Shown: positions 23,600 through 34,886 of the stretch, in pieces
Layout of the letters: each line of letters opens with the position of its first letter
Numbering within the stretch: position 1 is the stretch's first letter
Assembly: GCA_038503035.1 (NCBI GenBank)
Contig: JAVSML010000032.1
Coordinates: forward strand, 124,001-188,000
Length of the DNA stretch: 64,000 bases
Source of the DNA: Crocodylus rhombifer
Lineage: Eukaryota > Chordata > Crocodylia > Crocodylidae
Reading direction: 5' to 3'
Translations under genes and position numbers: made by a program
Notes under the pieces: generated by a model
Seen by the model: the letters and a program-made list of their open reading frames with translations, nothing else
What the model was told of the DNA's origin: nothing
The model's database searches: none

Positions 23600-24500
23600 G
23601 GGTTCTAAGCAGCAAGGCCAGCAGTCTGCTGCAAGCAGCCAGGAGAACACCACCCAGCTGGAGCTGCTGCTCATACCATCTTGGAGGTAAGGGTAGGATG
23701 GGGATGGCTGGAGGCTCCTGGTCCTGGGCACTTACCTAAAACTACACCCTGCTGGGGAAGATTAGGTGTGGTGGGACTGCCAGTGGCAGGGCAGTCTCCA
23801 GGAAATCCCACACCTGGGGCCTTCGCAGTGAAGGGCAAGTATGGGATGCCAGAAAGTGTAAGCCCCCACTGCCTTGTGTGTGACCCCATGAAGGGGAAAG
23901 GCTACAGTAGCACACCCCAAAGAACAAACCAGAAGCCCAGGCTCACAGTGAAACCTGAGGCTGGGCCCTGGGTCAGGAAGGGACCTGGAGCAGTGTCCAG
24001 ACTCACTGTGAGCTCTGAGGCTGCATTAAGGATCTGGGTGTGAGGCTTCAGGAGGGTGAGGCCTTAAACCAAGGGAGCTAGATGCAAGTCTCCTCAGGCA
24101 AAGGAATAAGGGGATGGTTGAGGCCCAGTATAGGGGAGGGGATGCAGTCCAATGTAGGGCAGAAGCCCCAATAGGAAGGCATGGGGGGACCAAGAGAGTC
24201 CTGAGCTGGGCATGGAACCCTGAGTTGGTAGGGACTTGGAGCCCTAAGTTGGAAAGGGGCTGGGATCCCAATGGATTGAAGGAAAGCCTGGTGTGAGGGC
24301 ACAGTGACTTCAAGCTCTATTGAGGAGTGAGAGTCCCATATGAGACTCTGGAGCACAGGTTCCAGTGTGAGGCATTGGAGTAATATGGATGCCATCTGCA
24401 AGATATGGGACACAGTACAGGGGAGGTCAGAGTCATGTATATAGGCCCGGGCATCAGGGCAAGCAAATGGGCAGCCCTCCCACCTTGTTATCATATTTCA
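23600..24500. repeat. G-rich low-complexity region, imperfect tandem structure
   Basis: Purine-rich sequence with recurrent short phrases (GAGCTCTGAGGCTG, GAGTTGGTAGGGACTTGGAG, CTAAGTTGGAAAGGGGCTGG) at irregular 25-40 bp spacing. Open frames on both strands (up to 138 codons) come from the low stop-codon density. No gene is supported. Confidence 0.4.
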
Positions 24501-25057
24501 AGCATTATAATCAAGGCATGGCAGGAAGGGTAGGTGGGTGGCTAGCCCTAAAACAAGCAGGTGGACCAACAATCAGACTGGCCCCGGGACACCCATTTGT
24601 TACACCATCACGATATGCATGCTTTTGGCAGACAGAGTTAGATTTTAGCTCAGTATCAGAAAGGAGTGAAAATATCCAGGTCTATTCAAATCACCAGAAC
24701 TGTAGCAGAGTTAGCCCTATAGCCCAATGACTAAAAATTCTTACAAAGAAATAATAATTAAAGCACTAGTGCAAAAAAAATGTTTCAACCTGCCTCTGAG
24801 TTGAAGTCATGAGGTAAAGAACCAGAAGAGCAATTAGAGAACAACTAGTGAGAAATTTAATGACAGCTGACCCAGAGAAGCTCTTATTTGAATCTCTCAT
24901 ACTTTGAAATAGCCTTTCTCTATTTTATCAGAGCTAACCATTTGATTAAGGAAATCCAAAACAGGAGCTTGCAGTTCTTTAACATACAGTGCAACTAGGG
25001 AAATGAATGTGAAATGTATATCTTCCCTTTCTTTACATAGCTTTCTTTAAAAATAGA

Positions 25058-25195
25058 AAGAGGTAGTTAGCCATGTTAGTCTGAAGACAGTCAGAAGGCA
25101 GGGTAGATATGCATCTTTATAAACTAACTAAAATAAGATATGTATATAGAGCATAAGCTTTCATGAAGCCAAGTTCACTTCATCAGATGCTGTGA
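25058..25195 (+). repeat. Dispersed reptilian repeat (GTTAGTCT...CATCAGATGC type)
   Basis: GTTAGCCATGTTAGTCTGAA, then AGCATAAGCTTTCATGAAGC, then CACTTCATCAGATGC, is a pattern I recognise as a common turtle and crocodile dispersed repeat. Its class is uncertain. It resembles the 34578, 39235 and 46300 copies in layout (GTTGGTCTA, AAGCTTTCGGG, CTTCAGGC). Confidence 0.5.
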
Positions 25196-25592
25196 AAAGA
25201 TTTGCAGAAAGCTCTTTAAAGCTCCATACAAAACTATCACAGCCAGTCATCAATGCTAATTAATGTTCCTGTTCTTTCTTAGGTAACTCTGCTGCTTAGT
25301 GTAATTTCATTTCAGTCATAGAAATGCTTTGGGTGCTGACAGAACTGACATTTGTCACACTATTGGCCCCTTGAAAGCATCCATACTCTGACAGAAGTAC
25401 ATGGCTGCAGAGCATTTTAAAAGTGCCCAGTCATGTGACAAATTAACCCTCATGTAATCAGGGTTCAGATGAAGGTGCTCCAAAGCGGTTGACCTTCATT
25501 AACTTGTCTATCTCTGCTGTGGCTTGGGGCTGGGCTAGTACTGCCAAGCCCCACCCCTCGTGCTGCCTGCAGGATGGAAGCAGGGATAAGGG

Positions 25593-25685
25593 ACAGGTGT
25601 TTGCTATTGTGTCGGGGGGTGGGAAATCAAGGTCCACTTGGGAGCAGATCCAGGAGGAGCTGCCTGTCTGCAGCCTCTCTCCCCT
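25593..25685 (+). repeat. Inverted repeat arm, left
   Basis: This is the reverse complement, at roughly 85% identity by eye, of 26721-26812. Shared landmarks are AGGTGTTTGCTATTGTGTC, AAGGTCCACTTGGGAGC and GTCTGCAGCCTCTCTCCCCT. The two arms are 1.0 kb apart and enclose an LTR-like segment. Confidence 0.7.
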
Positions 25686-25799
25686 AACCCTACCCTGTGA
25701 AGGAATCCCCCTCTCTCTACCCCTCACTTGGGTCAGCTCAGGTGACCCCCACTTATTTCCCTTTGCTTTTCTTTTGGTTCAGGCTGGTCAACCAGGTGA

Positions 25800-26405
25800 T
25801 CTGGCCAGATAAAATTCCTAAGGGGAGGGGGGAATGCTCTCCTCCTCCAGCAGGCATTTAGAAAAGCCACAAGCAAAGTACCTCCAGGCGGCTGCCTGGA
25901 AGATTCTCTGTAAGTAAACAGTTGGAAATTAGCCAGCAGTCAGGATTTATGTCTGGGCCAGATGTGTTCAAAAGGATTATTATGTCCAAAATTGTATAAG
26001 ACTCTGATTGATTATGTTTGCTCAAAGGACATTCTGACTTCCTTATTCTACCTGCCCCCCTGCTCCGCCTCACCCTGATCAATAAAGGTATTGGGTTACA
26101 GCCTGCCTTGCTGTTTTACTGTGGAAGGAAGAGAAGCAAGTTTTTTTGCTCCCAGCTTAGCCAGTGGAGCTTTTTTGTTTATGAGATGCTTCAGGCTATA
26201 AGAGGCACCGAGAAATATAACTGTGGGCAAAGCACCACCAAGGTTCACAGGGTCTGTGTGCTCCAGGCTCCACAGAGCCCTAACAGAGACCAGTGCCTGG
26301 GTGATGGCAATGTTACCCCAGGTTTGCTTATGTTCTCCAGGAAGTGAGACAGACGGCTGTAGACACCCCGCAAGAGACACTCGAAGCGAGGTTCTTGGGA
26401 CAGGT
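25800..26405 (+). mobile_element. Possible solo LTR of an endogenous retrovirus
   Basis: Promoter and poly(A) signals are spaced as in an LTR: TATAAG at 25995-26000, AATAAA at 26081-26086, then GTATTGGGTTACAG and a C+A-rich U5-like segment ending near TTCTTGGGACA. No gag, pol or env sequence is present and no certain target duplication was found, so borders and class are tentative. It could be ordinary unique DNA. Confidence 0.35.
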
Positions 26406-26720
26406 ACAGTGAGGCAGGTGGCTCTGTACAGTAGCTCCCCATACTGTGCCATCACACACTTCACCCCCCTCCCCCAATTCCAGTGTTGTCTACAGGATGG
26501 AAAGGGGGAGAAGGGAGGAGAGGGAGCTCTGGTCTGGGGTTTGCCCAGCCTGCACTGTGGGGTGTGGGTGGACTGGAGCCCTTCATGCCTTAGCAGATAG
26601 TATTAAATTCACCCACCCTTCCTCCAGCACAGGCTGGGCAAACTCCAGCTTGGAGCTCCCTCCCCTCCCTTTTCCCTCCTCCCAATCTGCAGACAGCACC
26701 AGAGTTGGGGCACAGGGAGC

Positions 26721-26812
26721 AGGGGAGAGAGGCTGCAGACAGCAGCTATTCCTGGATAGGCTCCAAAGTGGACCTCTATTCCCCACCCCCTGACCCAACA
26801 GCAAACATCTGT
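26721..26812 (-). repeat. Inverted repeat arm, right
   Basis: Partner of 25593-25685 in the opposite orientation. A separate perfect 21-bp tandem duplication (unit TTTCTGTGAATTAGAGCTAA plus C) lies just downstream at 26848-26889. Confidence 0.7.
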
Positions 26813-26889
26813 TGGGCCGGGGCATGGGTCACTCTAACTCATGGCGCTTTCTGTGAATTAGAGCTAACTTTCTGTGAATTAGAGCTAAC

Positions 26890-29400
26890 TGCTATGTTGC
26901 ACTAACATAGCTACACTGCTTCTGGTTCCAGAGGTATACCCAAAGCTATCTAAGGTATCCTTGCAGAGTGCTGCTTTATGCAATCAAGTCATAGTCTGTT
27001 CACTATGAGATTTTGCAGTTTCGTCTGAAATCTTTCATATAGGATCCTTTCAGAGATGCGATGAATTCTGGATTAAATGGATCATCACGTGCCCAGTCTC
27101 AGGAACAGAAATTTCCATTCTGGATCAGACCAATGAAAATCCATATAATGTAGTACCCTGTCTTCAGCAGGGGCCTTTACCCCTTTAAGCCTCTGACTGA
27201 GTGCTTATGGAACAGCATGCCTCCTAAGCATTTTTTCCAACCCTCGGCAATCCCTGCGGTATTGTGAAGTGTGCGGCATTTGAATGAGCAACAACAATTT
27301 TTTGTGACTTCAGGTAACAGGGGTTTTTTAGACCACAAGACCACCTACTTCATTAAAACAAAATGGAAGTCATATTCAAACCCAGGCCATCAGAGGTAAA
27401 CAGAGCATGAATTCACTGCCTCCATATTTAAAGGCTTCAAAGGCTTTCACTTAAAATCCTTTTCCGCTCTAGAGCTCAGCATGAGTCTGGCTGCAGGGAG
27501 GTTTTGTGTGGTGGCCTGTCAGCTTACATCTCAAACACAGTGAAATTCAACTAATTGTAAGTGTGCATTGCTCCTGTTATACACAACACTCAGCTACTCA
27601 GGCAATGCCTGCTTCAGGCTGGCTGTGTGACCCTATCCACCTACTGCAACAGAAGATACCTGCTTTCAGTCTTTGAAAAATGTCAGAGCAGGGCAAGAAG
27701 CTTCATTTTAGTCCTGATATTTCTATGCTTATTTTGGTACAGAAAGGTTTAGTTCACCTAGTGCATGTGAGCCATGATTTGCAGAAATAATTTGACTTTA
27801 AGCACAGTAAGAAGGGTTTTTCTCTTCTGACTTCGATCTATATCTTCTGTGGAAGACTGTGCCATCAAGCCATGTTGTCTGTACCGTCTATCTGAGGGTC
27901 AGAATCAGCAAGACAAAAAAAAAAAAAAGGAATCAGAACAAAAAAAGGGAATAGCTCATATTTAAAGGCTTTCTCTGACCCATAGTAGCCTCTGTCAGTA
28001 CTAATCCTTAGGCATTTGTTGAGTTCCGAAAGGTCAATAACCATGGAGGTTTAATTTGTTCATTATGCAAAACTGTTTTGCTCAGCGTTTTCATGATCAT
28101 ATTAGAGACACAGATTGTCAGTGGAATAAGAAGTATCTCCTCAATTATTCATTATTTGGGTATTGTTATGTGATATTTGTGGCTATTCACCAGTCACATG
28201 ATTTTCTTTCTCTTCCTTGACTGTATGAGCCAGTCCAACAGCTATTTCTGCTTCCATCCAAAATTAATTTTGTTTTGCCACTACATTAAATTAATCTCTT
28301 CTTTAAGATAACCGTACAAACTCAAATCCTATTCAGCATAAACATTTGAATGAACAAAATGTCATTCATGCATCTTTGCAAAAAGGCTGAATCAGAAGCT
28401 AAACCTTATTTCACTGAACCTATCCACATTCAATGAATATAATTTGAAGTTCCTTCAAAGTGCACTGCACCTCTAAAATCAAAGCAAATGTATCAGAGGT
28501 GGTAGCACTTGAAATCATTGCTACCTGAAAACTGTTTGGTATCCTATGGGATGAGAGACCTTCAAAATCAGCATCCTTCTCAACAATGCCAATAGCACCC
28601 TTGTTACCAATGTAAACAGTGAAACTAATGACTCATTGCTTATGGAAACTGAACTGCCTCTTTCAAAGGAAAACCCTCCAGTACCTTTAAAGATGAGTTA
28701 GTGTGGAGAGTTGAGTGACATGCTTGTTATCCATATAAAGTTGAGTGAATAGATCAACAAGAAAAGATAAACAGAGAAAACACTTCAGTCCTGAGGGCTG
28801 TTATTCTGCTGTGCTTAAAGTTTCATAGAAAAAAAAAAAGCAGAACATGAATGTATCATTTTTTTCCCACAAGGATCTCTCCCTAAGACTCATCCTATAT
28901 CTCCACCACACCTGTTTATCATTCACCAGTTGTGCCTTGTCTCCAACATAAATTGAAAGCTCTCTGGGGCAGAGATTAATTCACTGCTGCTGGCAACCCC
29001 AGTTTGCTTTTCTTTCCTTTAATCCTCTTTTGGGATTCCTAGTTTTGCCAACCCCAAGACTTAAAAAATCACAAGTCAAGCCTCAATGAATTTTAACAGT
29101 AGCTGAAAAGTCATAGGGTTTAAAAATATATATATGTGGGCTCTTTTCATTTGTCTTCAGACTTCTGATCCTTTTCAACTTTTCTCTGCGACTATGTGAA
29201 CTAGAAACTTACTTTTATAAAGGAAGCTGAATTTTTCACATGGTTACATAATTCCAAGATCTGGGATTTTAATAAATGCATCAAACATTGCAAGTCTTTC
29301 AATGTAATTGTAAGATTTGACTAAACTCATGGCATGGTACTGTCTGACCAGAAAGATAATGCATTCCATGTAATTAAGTTTAAAATGACTTCCCTACCTA
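26890..29400. other. Intergenic, mostly unrecognised
   Basis: Apart from the repeat fragment at 27104-27180 and a decayed repeat at about 29040-29230 (TTTTGCCAACCCCAAGACTT with an AAATCACAAG block), no feature is evident. An A-rich tract lies near 27916-27929. Confidence 0.4.
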
Positions 29401-29465
29401 GAATCCTTCACTTTAATTAAACTTTCTTTTATCTGATGAGGTAAGTGTTGCTGTGCGTGATAGCT

Positions 29466-29582
29466 GTTCTTGGACCAACTGCATGGCTGAGATAGACTTT
29501 GACAAGCTTTTGAAGCAAAGCATTCAGATTGCATTTGGAAGTGTGTATAAGTCTACCCCAGCCATGCAGTTGGTTCAATAAA
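29466..29582. repeat. Fold-back (imperfect inverted repeat) within a dispersed repeat
   Basis: The arms are 29466-29499 (GGACCAACTGCATGGCTGAG...) and 29549-29582 (...CCAGCCATGCAGTTGGTTC), about 90% complementary by eye over about 30 bp with a loop of about 50 bp. The right side continues CAATAAAAGATATCA, the minus-strand form of the TATCTTTTATT(A/G)GACC repeat found at 34630, 39340 and 46350. Confidence 0.6.
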
Positions 29583-29877
29583 AGATATCACTCACAACAA
29601 TTCTTATCTCTCACATATTTCCTTCATGTTCATGGCTATAACGTTACCCAAAAGTACCATTTTATACAATGACTATTTAATTCAAAAAAATATACACTGC
29701 ACTGTACCCAGGGAGATGGATTCCCTCCCTTTCAGGGAAGTGTCCTCCTCACTGGACTATAAAGTTGGATTCCCTTTTGGTTGCTCTCCAACTGGATCCA
29801 TGACTCTTTTGTTTCTTTCCACCCAAGGCCCAGCATCAACAGAAGGAACAGAGGATGCCCTCAGTACTGGCTAACCT

Positions 29878-30000
29878 GGGGCCTGGTGATTAGGTCACTT
29901 TCCTAGAAAGTGAATGAGGTGGATTCAAATCCCCCAGGGCGAGAGGGTAAGCAACCCAGATATTCTACTTTATGGCCAAATGCCCTAACCATAGTCAAAA
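29878..30000 (+). repeat. tRNA-derived SINE-like fragment
   Basis: CCTGGTGATTAGGTCACTTT resembles an A box and GTGGATTCAAATCCCCCAG a B box about 35 bp downstream, followed by GAGAGGGTAAGCAACC. It is the clearest of at least four such fragments here. It is not a tRNA gene: no acceptor stem closes and the anticodon arm is not paired. Confidence 0.5.
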
Positions 30001-30690
30001 GATGGGTTGGCTCTCCTCTTCACAAGCCTTTTCTAGGATACTGCGATAATAGAGGGATGTATATGCAGTGCTGAGTTCAGAGACATCCCTGTGTATAACA
30101 CTTTCTGTTGCCTGCCTTTAGATGACTCCCTGCAGGCTCTGGAGGTGCATAAGGTACCCATTGCCCAAATGGGAAAGGTATCTGGAGATCAGACCAAGAT
30201 TGGTTTCAAGAGGTACACCAGGCTGCCCATTGACATAATGGGAGAGCTATCTATGAACCTTGCTGGGTGGAATAGGACCATTCTCCTGAGGGGAAGTGCA
30301 TATATTTTTGCACAAGTAACTGCATAGGGTTGGATATCTAGAAGGGAAAATAAGTCGTGGTCTCTTATTTTACTGTGTGTTTTACACAGCCTGTTACTTT
30401 AATCCTAATCCTTAATAGAGAACTCTAAATTATATAATTACAGAAATAATAACAATCAAAATAATATTTGGTTAGTCATTAACAGGTTTTCTGTTCACCA
30501 TGGAAAAAAATCAGTAAAACATGGATTTTATCACTTTAAGGAGAAAAATCCAGATCTTCTCCTTTAAAGGAGAAAAACACAGGAAACAGTGGGTTTTCCT
30601 TTCCAGGCTGGCAGAGTTCCAGCTTGCAAGGGGCTGGGGAGAGTGGGAGGTAGGCAATCAGGTAGTGGGAGTCATGTGCATGTGTGCATG
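30001..30690. other. Intergenic, short palindrome only
   Basis: An 18-bp perfect palindrome TTCTCCTTTAAAGGAGAA sits at 30557-30574, preceded by the related TTTAAGGAGAAAA near 30534. No gene is seen. Confidence 0.4.
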
Positions 30691-30694
30691 TACA

Positions 30695-32500
30695 CATAGT
30701 TTCATAGTTTCTAGGTTCAGAAGGGACCTGAGCAGATCATCTAGTCCAACCCCCTGCCATGGCAGGAAAGAGTACTGGGGTCAAACGACCCCAGCAAGAT
30801 GTTCATCTAACCTCCTCTTAAACACCCCCAGGGTAGGAGCCTGCACCACTTCTCTTAGAAGTTGGTTCCAGACCTTAGCCGCCCTGACCGTGAAGTAGCG
30901 CCTCCTGATATCTAGCCTAAACCTACCCTCTGCCAGCTTGTGACCGTTATTCCTGGTCACTCCTGGCAGTGCTCGGGGGAACAGTGACTCCCCCAATGCC
31001 TGCTGATCCCCCCTGATTAGTTTATAACAGGCCACAAGATCCCCCCTCAGCCTTCTCTTTTGGAGGCTGAACAGGTTCAGGTCCCACAGCCTGTCCTCAT
31101 AGGGCCTGCCCTGTTGTCCCCTGATCATGCGAGTGGCCCTCCTCTGGACCCTCTCCATGCTGTCCACATCCCTCTTGAAGTGTGGCGCCCAGAACTGGAC
31201 GCAATACTCCAGCTGCGGCCTGACCAGTGCCGCATAGAGGGGGAGGATCACCTCCTTGGACCTGCTTGAGATGCATCTGTGGATGCATGCCAAGGTGCGG
31301 TTGGCCTTCCTGACTGCATCCCCACACTGCCGGCCCATGTTCATCTTGGAGTCAGCGATGACCCCAAGATCCTTTTCCGCCTCCGTGCTGACAAGAGGGG
31401 AGTTCCCCAACCTGTAGGTATGGTGCCGGTTGTTCCTCCCGAGGTGCATCACCTTGCACTTGTCTGTGTTGAAACCCATCCTATTCTTGTCCGCCCACCC
31501 TTGTAACCTGTCAAGGTCTGATTGTAGCCTGCTGCATCCTTCCAATGTGCCCACGTCCCCCCACATCTTAGTGTCACCAGCAAATTTGAACAGGGTGCTT
31601 TTTACCCCCTCATCCAAATCGCTGATGAAGATGTTGAACAGTGCGGGCCTGAGGACAGAGCCCTGCAGAACCCCACTGCCCACGTCCCTCCAGGCTGAGA
31701 AGGACCCATCCACTACCACCCTCTGGGTGCGGCCCTCCAGCCAGTTGGTGACCCATTTGACTGTGTGGGTGTCTACACCACAGTCCCCCAGTTTCTTAAT
31801 GAGAACGAGGTGAGAGACGGTGTCAAAAGCCTTCCGGAAGTCCAGGAAGACTATATCCACTGCTACCCCTGCATCTAATGATCTGGTGATCTGATCGTAA
31901 AAGGCCACCAGGTTGGTCTGACAGGACCTGCCACTGATGAACCCGTGTTGGTTGCCCCTAAGCATGCGGTCCCCTGCTGGCCCCTCCTGGATGTGTGCCA
32001 GTATAATTTTCTCAAACAGCTTGCCTAGGATCGAGGTAAGACTAACCGGCCTATAGTTTCCTGGGTCCTCCTTCCTGCCTTTTTTGAAGATGGGGACCAC
32101 GCTGGCCCTTTTCCAGTCCTTCGGTACCTCACCAGAGCACCACGAGTGCTCGTAAAGCCGTGCCAGGGGTCTTGCAATGACCTCGGCCAGTTCCTTTAGA
32201 ACTCTAGGGTGGAGATCATCCGGGCCAGCTGACATGAATATGTCCAACCCCTCCAGAAGCTCCCTAACTAAATCCTCACTAACCTGTGGCCCAGGTGTGC
32301 CTCCCCCAGGGCCCGAGGGGGGCCCAGCAGGGAGGTGTCTGTTCTGGTCCCTACTTAGGAAGACGGAGGCAAAGAAATCGTTAAACATGTTAGCTTTGCC
32401 GTCTGGTGTGATGACCAAGTTTCCCAATGCACAAGGCCACCAGGCAGCACGGAGAGCAACTCCCATAGGTAAGTTTAGTGGGGGGCAGGAATTGAGGCCC
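30695..32500 (-). mobile_element. CR1 LINE, 5'-truncated, young-looking
   Basis: The minus-strand 3' end is intact: GGTTGGACTAGATGATCTGC, then GGTCCC, then AACTATGAAACTATG, the CR1-type 8-bp terminal repeat. The element covers the reverse transcriptase and 3' UTR. The 5' border near 32500 is estimated. No endonuclease domain is present. A close relative in opposite orientation lies at 44545-45352. Confidence 0.9.
30781..32466 (-). pseudogene. CR1 reverse transcriptase ORF, 561 codons, catalytic motif altered
   Basis: This is a CR1 ORF2-type reverse transcriptase lacking its endonuclease. The order is FNDFFASVF near residues 28-36, a proline-rich spacer, SAGPDDLHPRVLKELAE, PKDWKRASVVPIFKKGRKED, NYRPVSLTSILGKLFEKII, G-F-GRSCQTNLV, VFLDFRKAFDTVSH, GVLQGSVL (normally 'GVPQGSVLGP'), then the catalytic box FAGD at 295-298. 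The family has FADD there; the codon at 31576-31578 is GGT instead of an Asp codon. The thumb and C-terminal region follow (LQGWADKNRMGFN, KVMHLGRNNR). The frame is open throughout, yet loss of a metal-binding Asp predicts an inactive enzyme. The first ATG is probably internal to the ancestral ORF. Confidence 0.85.
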
Positions 32501-33260
32501 CCATAGTGAGTGACGGAGTTGGACAGGGCTTGTGCTGCTGCTTAGCTGGTGTGGGGAACGGGACTTGGAGCCCAGGGCTATGTACAGTCAAAGAGCCTGG
32601 GCAGGGAGTGGGATAGATCCACAGGTGGCTCATCTGGAGTGCAACAATGCCTCAGTAAGGTGGAAATAATATTGAAATACAACCACAAGAGATCAGCCAG
32701 TTCAATAAACAGCTCTACCTTCTCACAATGAATTCATTATCCACTCGTTTTCAGCTCTCTGAAAACTTTGCAACTTATTCTCACCTGATTATGCAGTCCT
32801 TTTCTTTTTCCAAGCTACTGCATGTGAAGTGCTGATTATACTGTATTTTCTGGATTCTGTGATCTCTTAAGTGATGTGTGCAATACGTATTAAGTTTCCA
32901 CTCTCAGGAGTTCAGTGTAATTGTGATCCTGCAACTACAGTCAATAAAGTTTTTGAGGGCAGCAATGTTTGGGATTCAGGAACAGAAACAGTACTAGAAC
33001 TGAATTGGGTCTGACTGTAATCCAAGGCCCACTGAAATGAACCAAAAAAAATGTCCCTGACTTTCATGCACTTTTGCTCAGATCTTCTTTGTAGAATGAA
33101 AGTTCTACCTTAAGCTCTGCCCTTTTTCACATAATTCTGTCTCTATCTATCCTGCTGGTAATCTCCAAATTGTGTTTGCTGGATAACTTGATATAGGGAG
33201 GCCCAATTATATATCACTTAATTTTAACCCAAAGAAAAGAACAGAGAAAAATTGTTAGCA
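32501..33260. other. Intergenic, nothing recognised
   Basis: No gene or clear repeat is seen. The short open frame at 32549-32731 has no recognisable features. Confidence 0.4.
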
Positions 33261-33264
33261 CATT

Positions 33265-33475
33265 GTTCTTACATAGTACCTTCCATCCGAGGGTATGAAC
33301 GTAACTGATCACTTGCACATTTCAATACTCCTTGAAGTAGGAAAATATCAGTATACCATTTGGCAGATGGAAAAACTATAGTTAAGAGATTTATCCAAAA
33401 TCTGAGTCCTCTATTGCTAGTACAGAGAATGGAATCCCGAGTCCCTTCTTTAACTGCTAAACCATATTCTCTGTT
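33265..33475 (+). repeat. MIR-like SINE fragment
   Basis: CATTTGGCAGATGGAAAAAC, AGTTAAGAGATTTATCC, GAATGGAATCCCGAGTCC and AACTGCTAAACCA follow the MIR order (cell-count block, gradient block, 'gaactcgggtc', 'ctaaccac'). Strongly diverged. Confidence 0.5.
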
Positions 33476-33751
33476 CTCTCTTAATGTTCATAGGTTGAGT
33501 CCTGAACAGCACGTTGCTACTTATTTATTTTACATATTTATGTGAGAAGGATAACAGCAATCCTCACAAATCTCTGTAGACCAGGCTAGACTAAAGACTA
33601 GACTAGAAATTCTATCTGACTGAATGAAATATTATCTAGCTTCGACCTACAACATAAAAGAGACAAGGTAAGATGCTATTGGTTCATCCTCTCTTCATTC
33701 ATAGCAGAAGTGTAAAATTCTCATCAACTTTGTTGCCACATTAAAGTTATA

Positions 33752-34528
33752 CAGGCAGTCCTTGGCTTAACGACGGTTCGAGTTACGATGAACTGCAGTT
33801 ACGACATTTGTAAATTGACACCTAGGTTTCAAAGTTCCAACATGGGTTTCAACTTTACAACACTGAATGCTGGATTCAGGCCTCTCAGTGGAAGGGGAGG
33901 GGGAAGAAAAGGGCCATGGGTAGGCAGATCAGACCCTGTGGGAGGGGGGGCTAGGGCTGAAACAGAGGGTGGGGCAAACACTGCCCAGCTGGGCTGCGCC
34001 AGGCTCTAGGAGCAGGGGCTATGGGGGGCAGGAGAAGCTGCAGCTTATTTGGCTGCTCCCCTGGCTGTCCCCACCAGGGCAAGGCAGGCAGTTCCAAGGC
34101 TGTGCTGGGCAGCTGCAGGAAAAGCCACAGCTCATCCAGCTGATTCCCCAGCTGCTCACGCTGGGGTGAGGCAGGTAGTGCCAGGGCTAAGCCGGGTAGC
34201 TGCAGGAGAAGACATGGCCTGTCCGGCAGCTCCTGCCACTTGTCCAGGAGGGCATGGGGAGCGGGGAATGTGTAACCCCCAGATCTGGTATATTTACAAT
34301 ATAAATACATATAGACAAATAATATAGATACATTTATTTTATATAATTGAGTACTGTACAAAATTCTGGGTTATTCCGGGTGAAAATAGGGTATCAGGCC
34401 TTGGTTCAGGAACCAATCCCCCATTTATAACATTATTTCCTATGGGAAAATTGGTTCTGAGTTACGACGTTTCAACTTAAAATGTGGTTTTCGGGAACCA
34501 ATTGTGTCACAAGTCTGAGGACTGCCTA
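33752..34528. mobile_element. Tigger/mariner-like non-autonomous DNA transposon
   Basis: Terminal inverted repeats CAGGCAGTCCTTGGCTTA and TAGGCAGTCCTCAGACTT (inverted right end) are bounded by TA on both sides (33750-33751 and 34529-34530). Subterminal blocks GTTACGACG and AACCAATCCCCC match the 'tcgacttacga' signature of Tigger-type elements. No transposase is present; the middle carries a GC-rich 87-bp tandem repeat. Confidence 0.75.
34031..34265. repeat. 87-bp tandem repeat inside the Tigger-like element
   Basis: Unit 1 is 34031-34117 and unit 2 is 34118-34204, both exactly 87 bp. A partial third starts at 34205. Each begins GGA(G/A)AAG and ends (G/T)AGCTGCA, with GAGGCAGGTAGTGCCAGGGC-type internal blocks. 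Open frames of 92 and 136 codons here are by-products of the repeat. Confidence 0.75.
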
Positions 34529-34577
34529 TAGTTTATTTTAAGTTATTTTTATAAATTAAGACATTTATCCAAGGTAT

Positions 34578-34760
34578 CCAGGTTGTAGCTGTGTTGGTCT
34601 AGAGGCAAAAGGAATCAGAACTCATGGCAGCAGTGATATCTTTTATTAGACCAGCTAGATGTTTGGGGGAAAAATCCTTTATTGGCTAACTTTCAGGCAC
34701 AGGCACACTTCTTGAGGCATAGGAAAAAAGATTGTAAAAATTTTTCTAGGTAGAAATGAA
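34578..34760 (+). repeat. Dispersed reptilian repeat (GTTGGTCTAGA...TTTTATTAGACCA type)
   Basis: GTAGCTGTGTTGGTCTAGAG, GATATCTTTTATTAGACCAG and CTAACTTTCAGGCACAGGCA with ACTTCTTGAGGC. The same order is seen at 46300-46460 on this strand and at 39235-39365 on the other. GGTCTA and TAGACC form short internal inverted repeats. Confidence 0.7.
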
Positions 34761-34886
34761 AGTTCATATTTCATAGGAGAGTTGAAGGTATGGTAAAATC
34801 AGGAGTTTAGTGATTTTTTTCATGAGAGCTGGCATTACTGCCGTTCTGTCTTTTTACTCTTCTGTGAAATATGAAACATCATAACT

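Noticed and set aside
29878..30000. Functional tRNA gene
   Set aside because: A and B boxes are present but the cloverleaf stems do not close; it is a SINE-like relic.
30781..32466. The 561-codon ORF as a host gene
   Set aside because: It is a CR1 reverse transcriptase with a CR1 3' end and a mutated catalytic box.
33951..34361. Pro/Leu-rich 136-codon open frame
   Set aside because: Generated by an 87-bp tandem repeat inside a DNA transposon.
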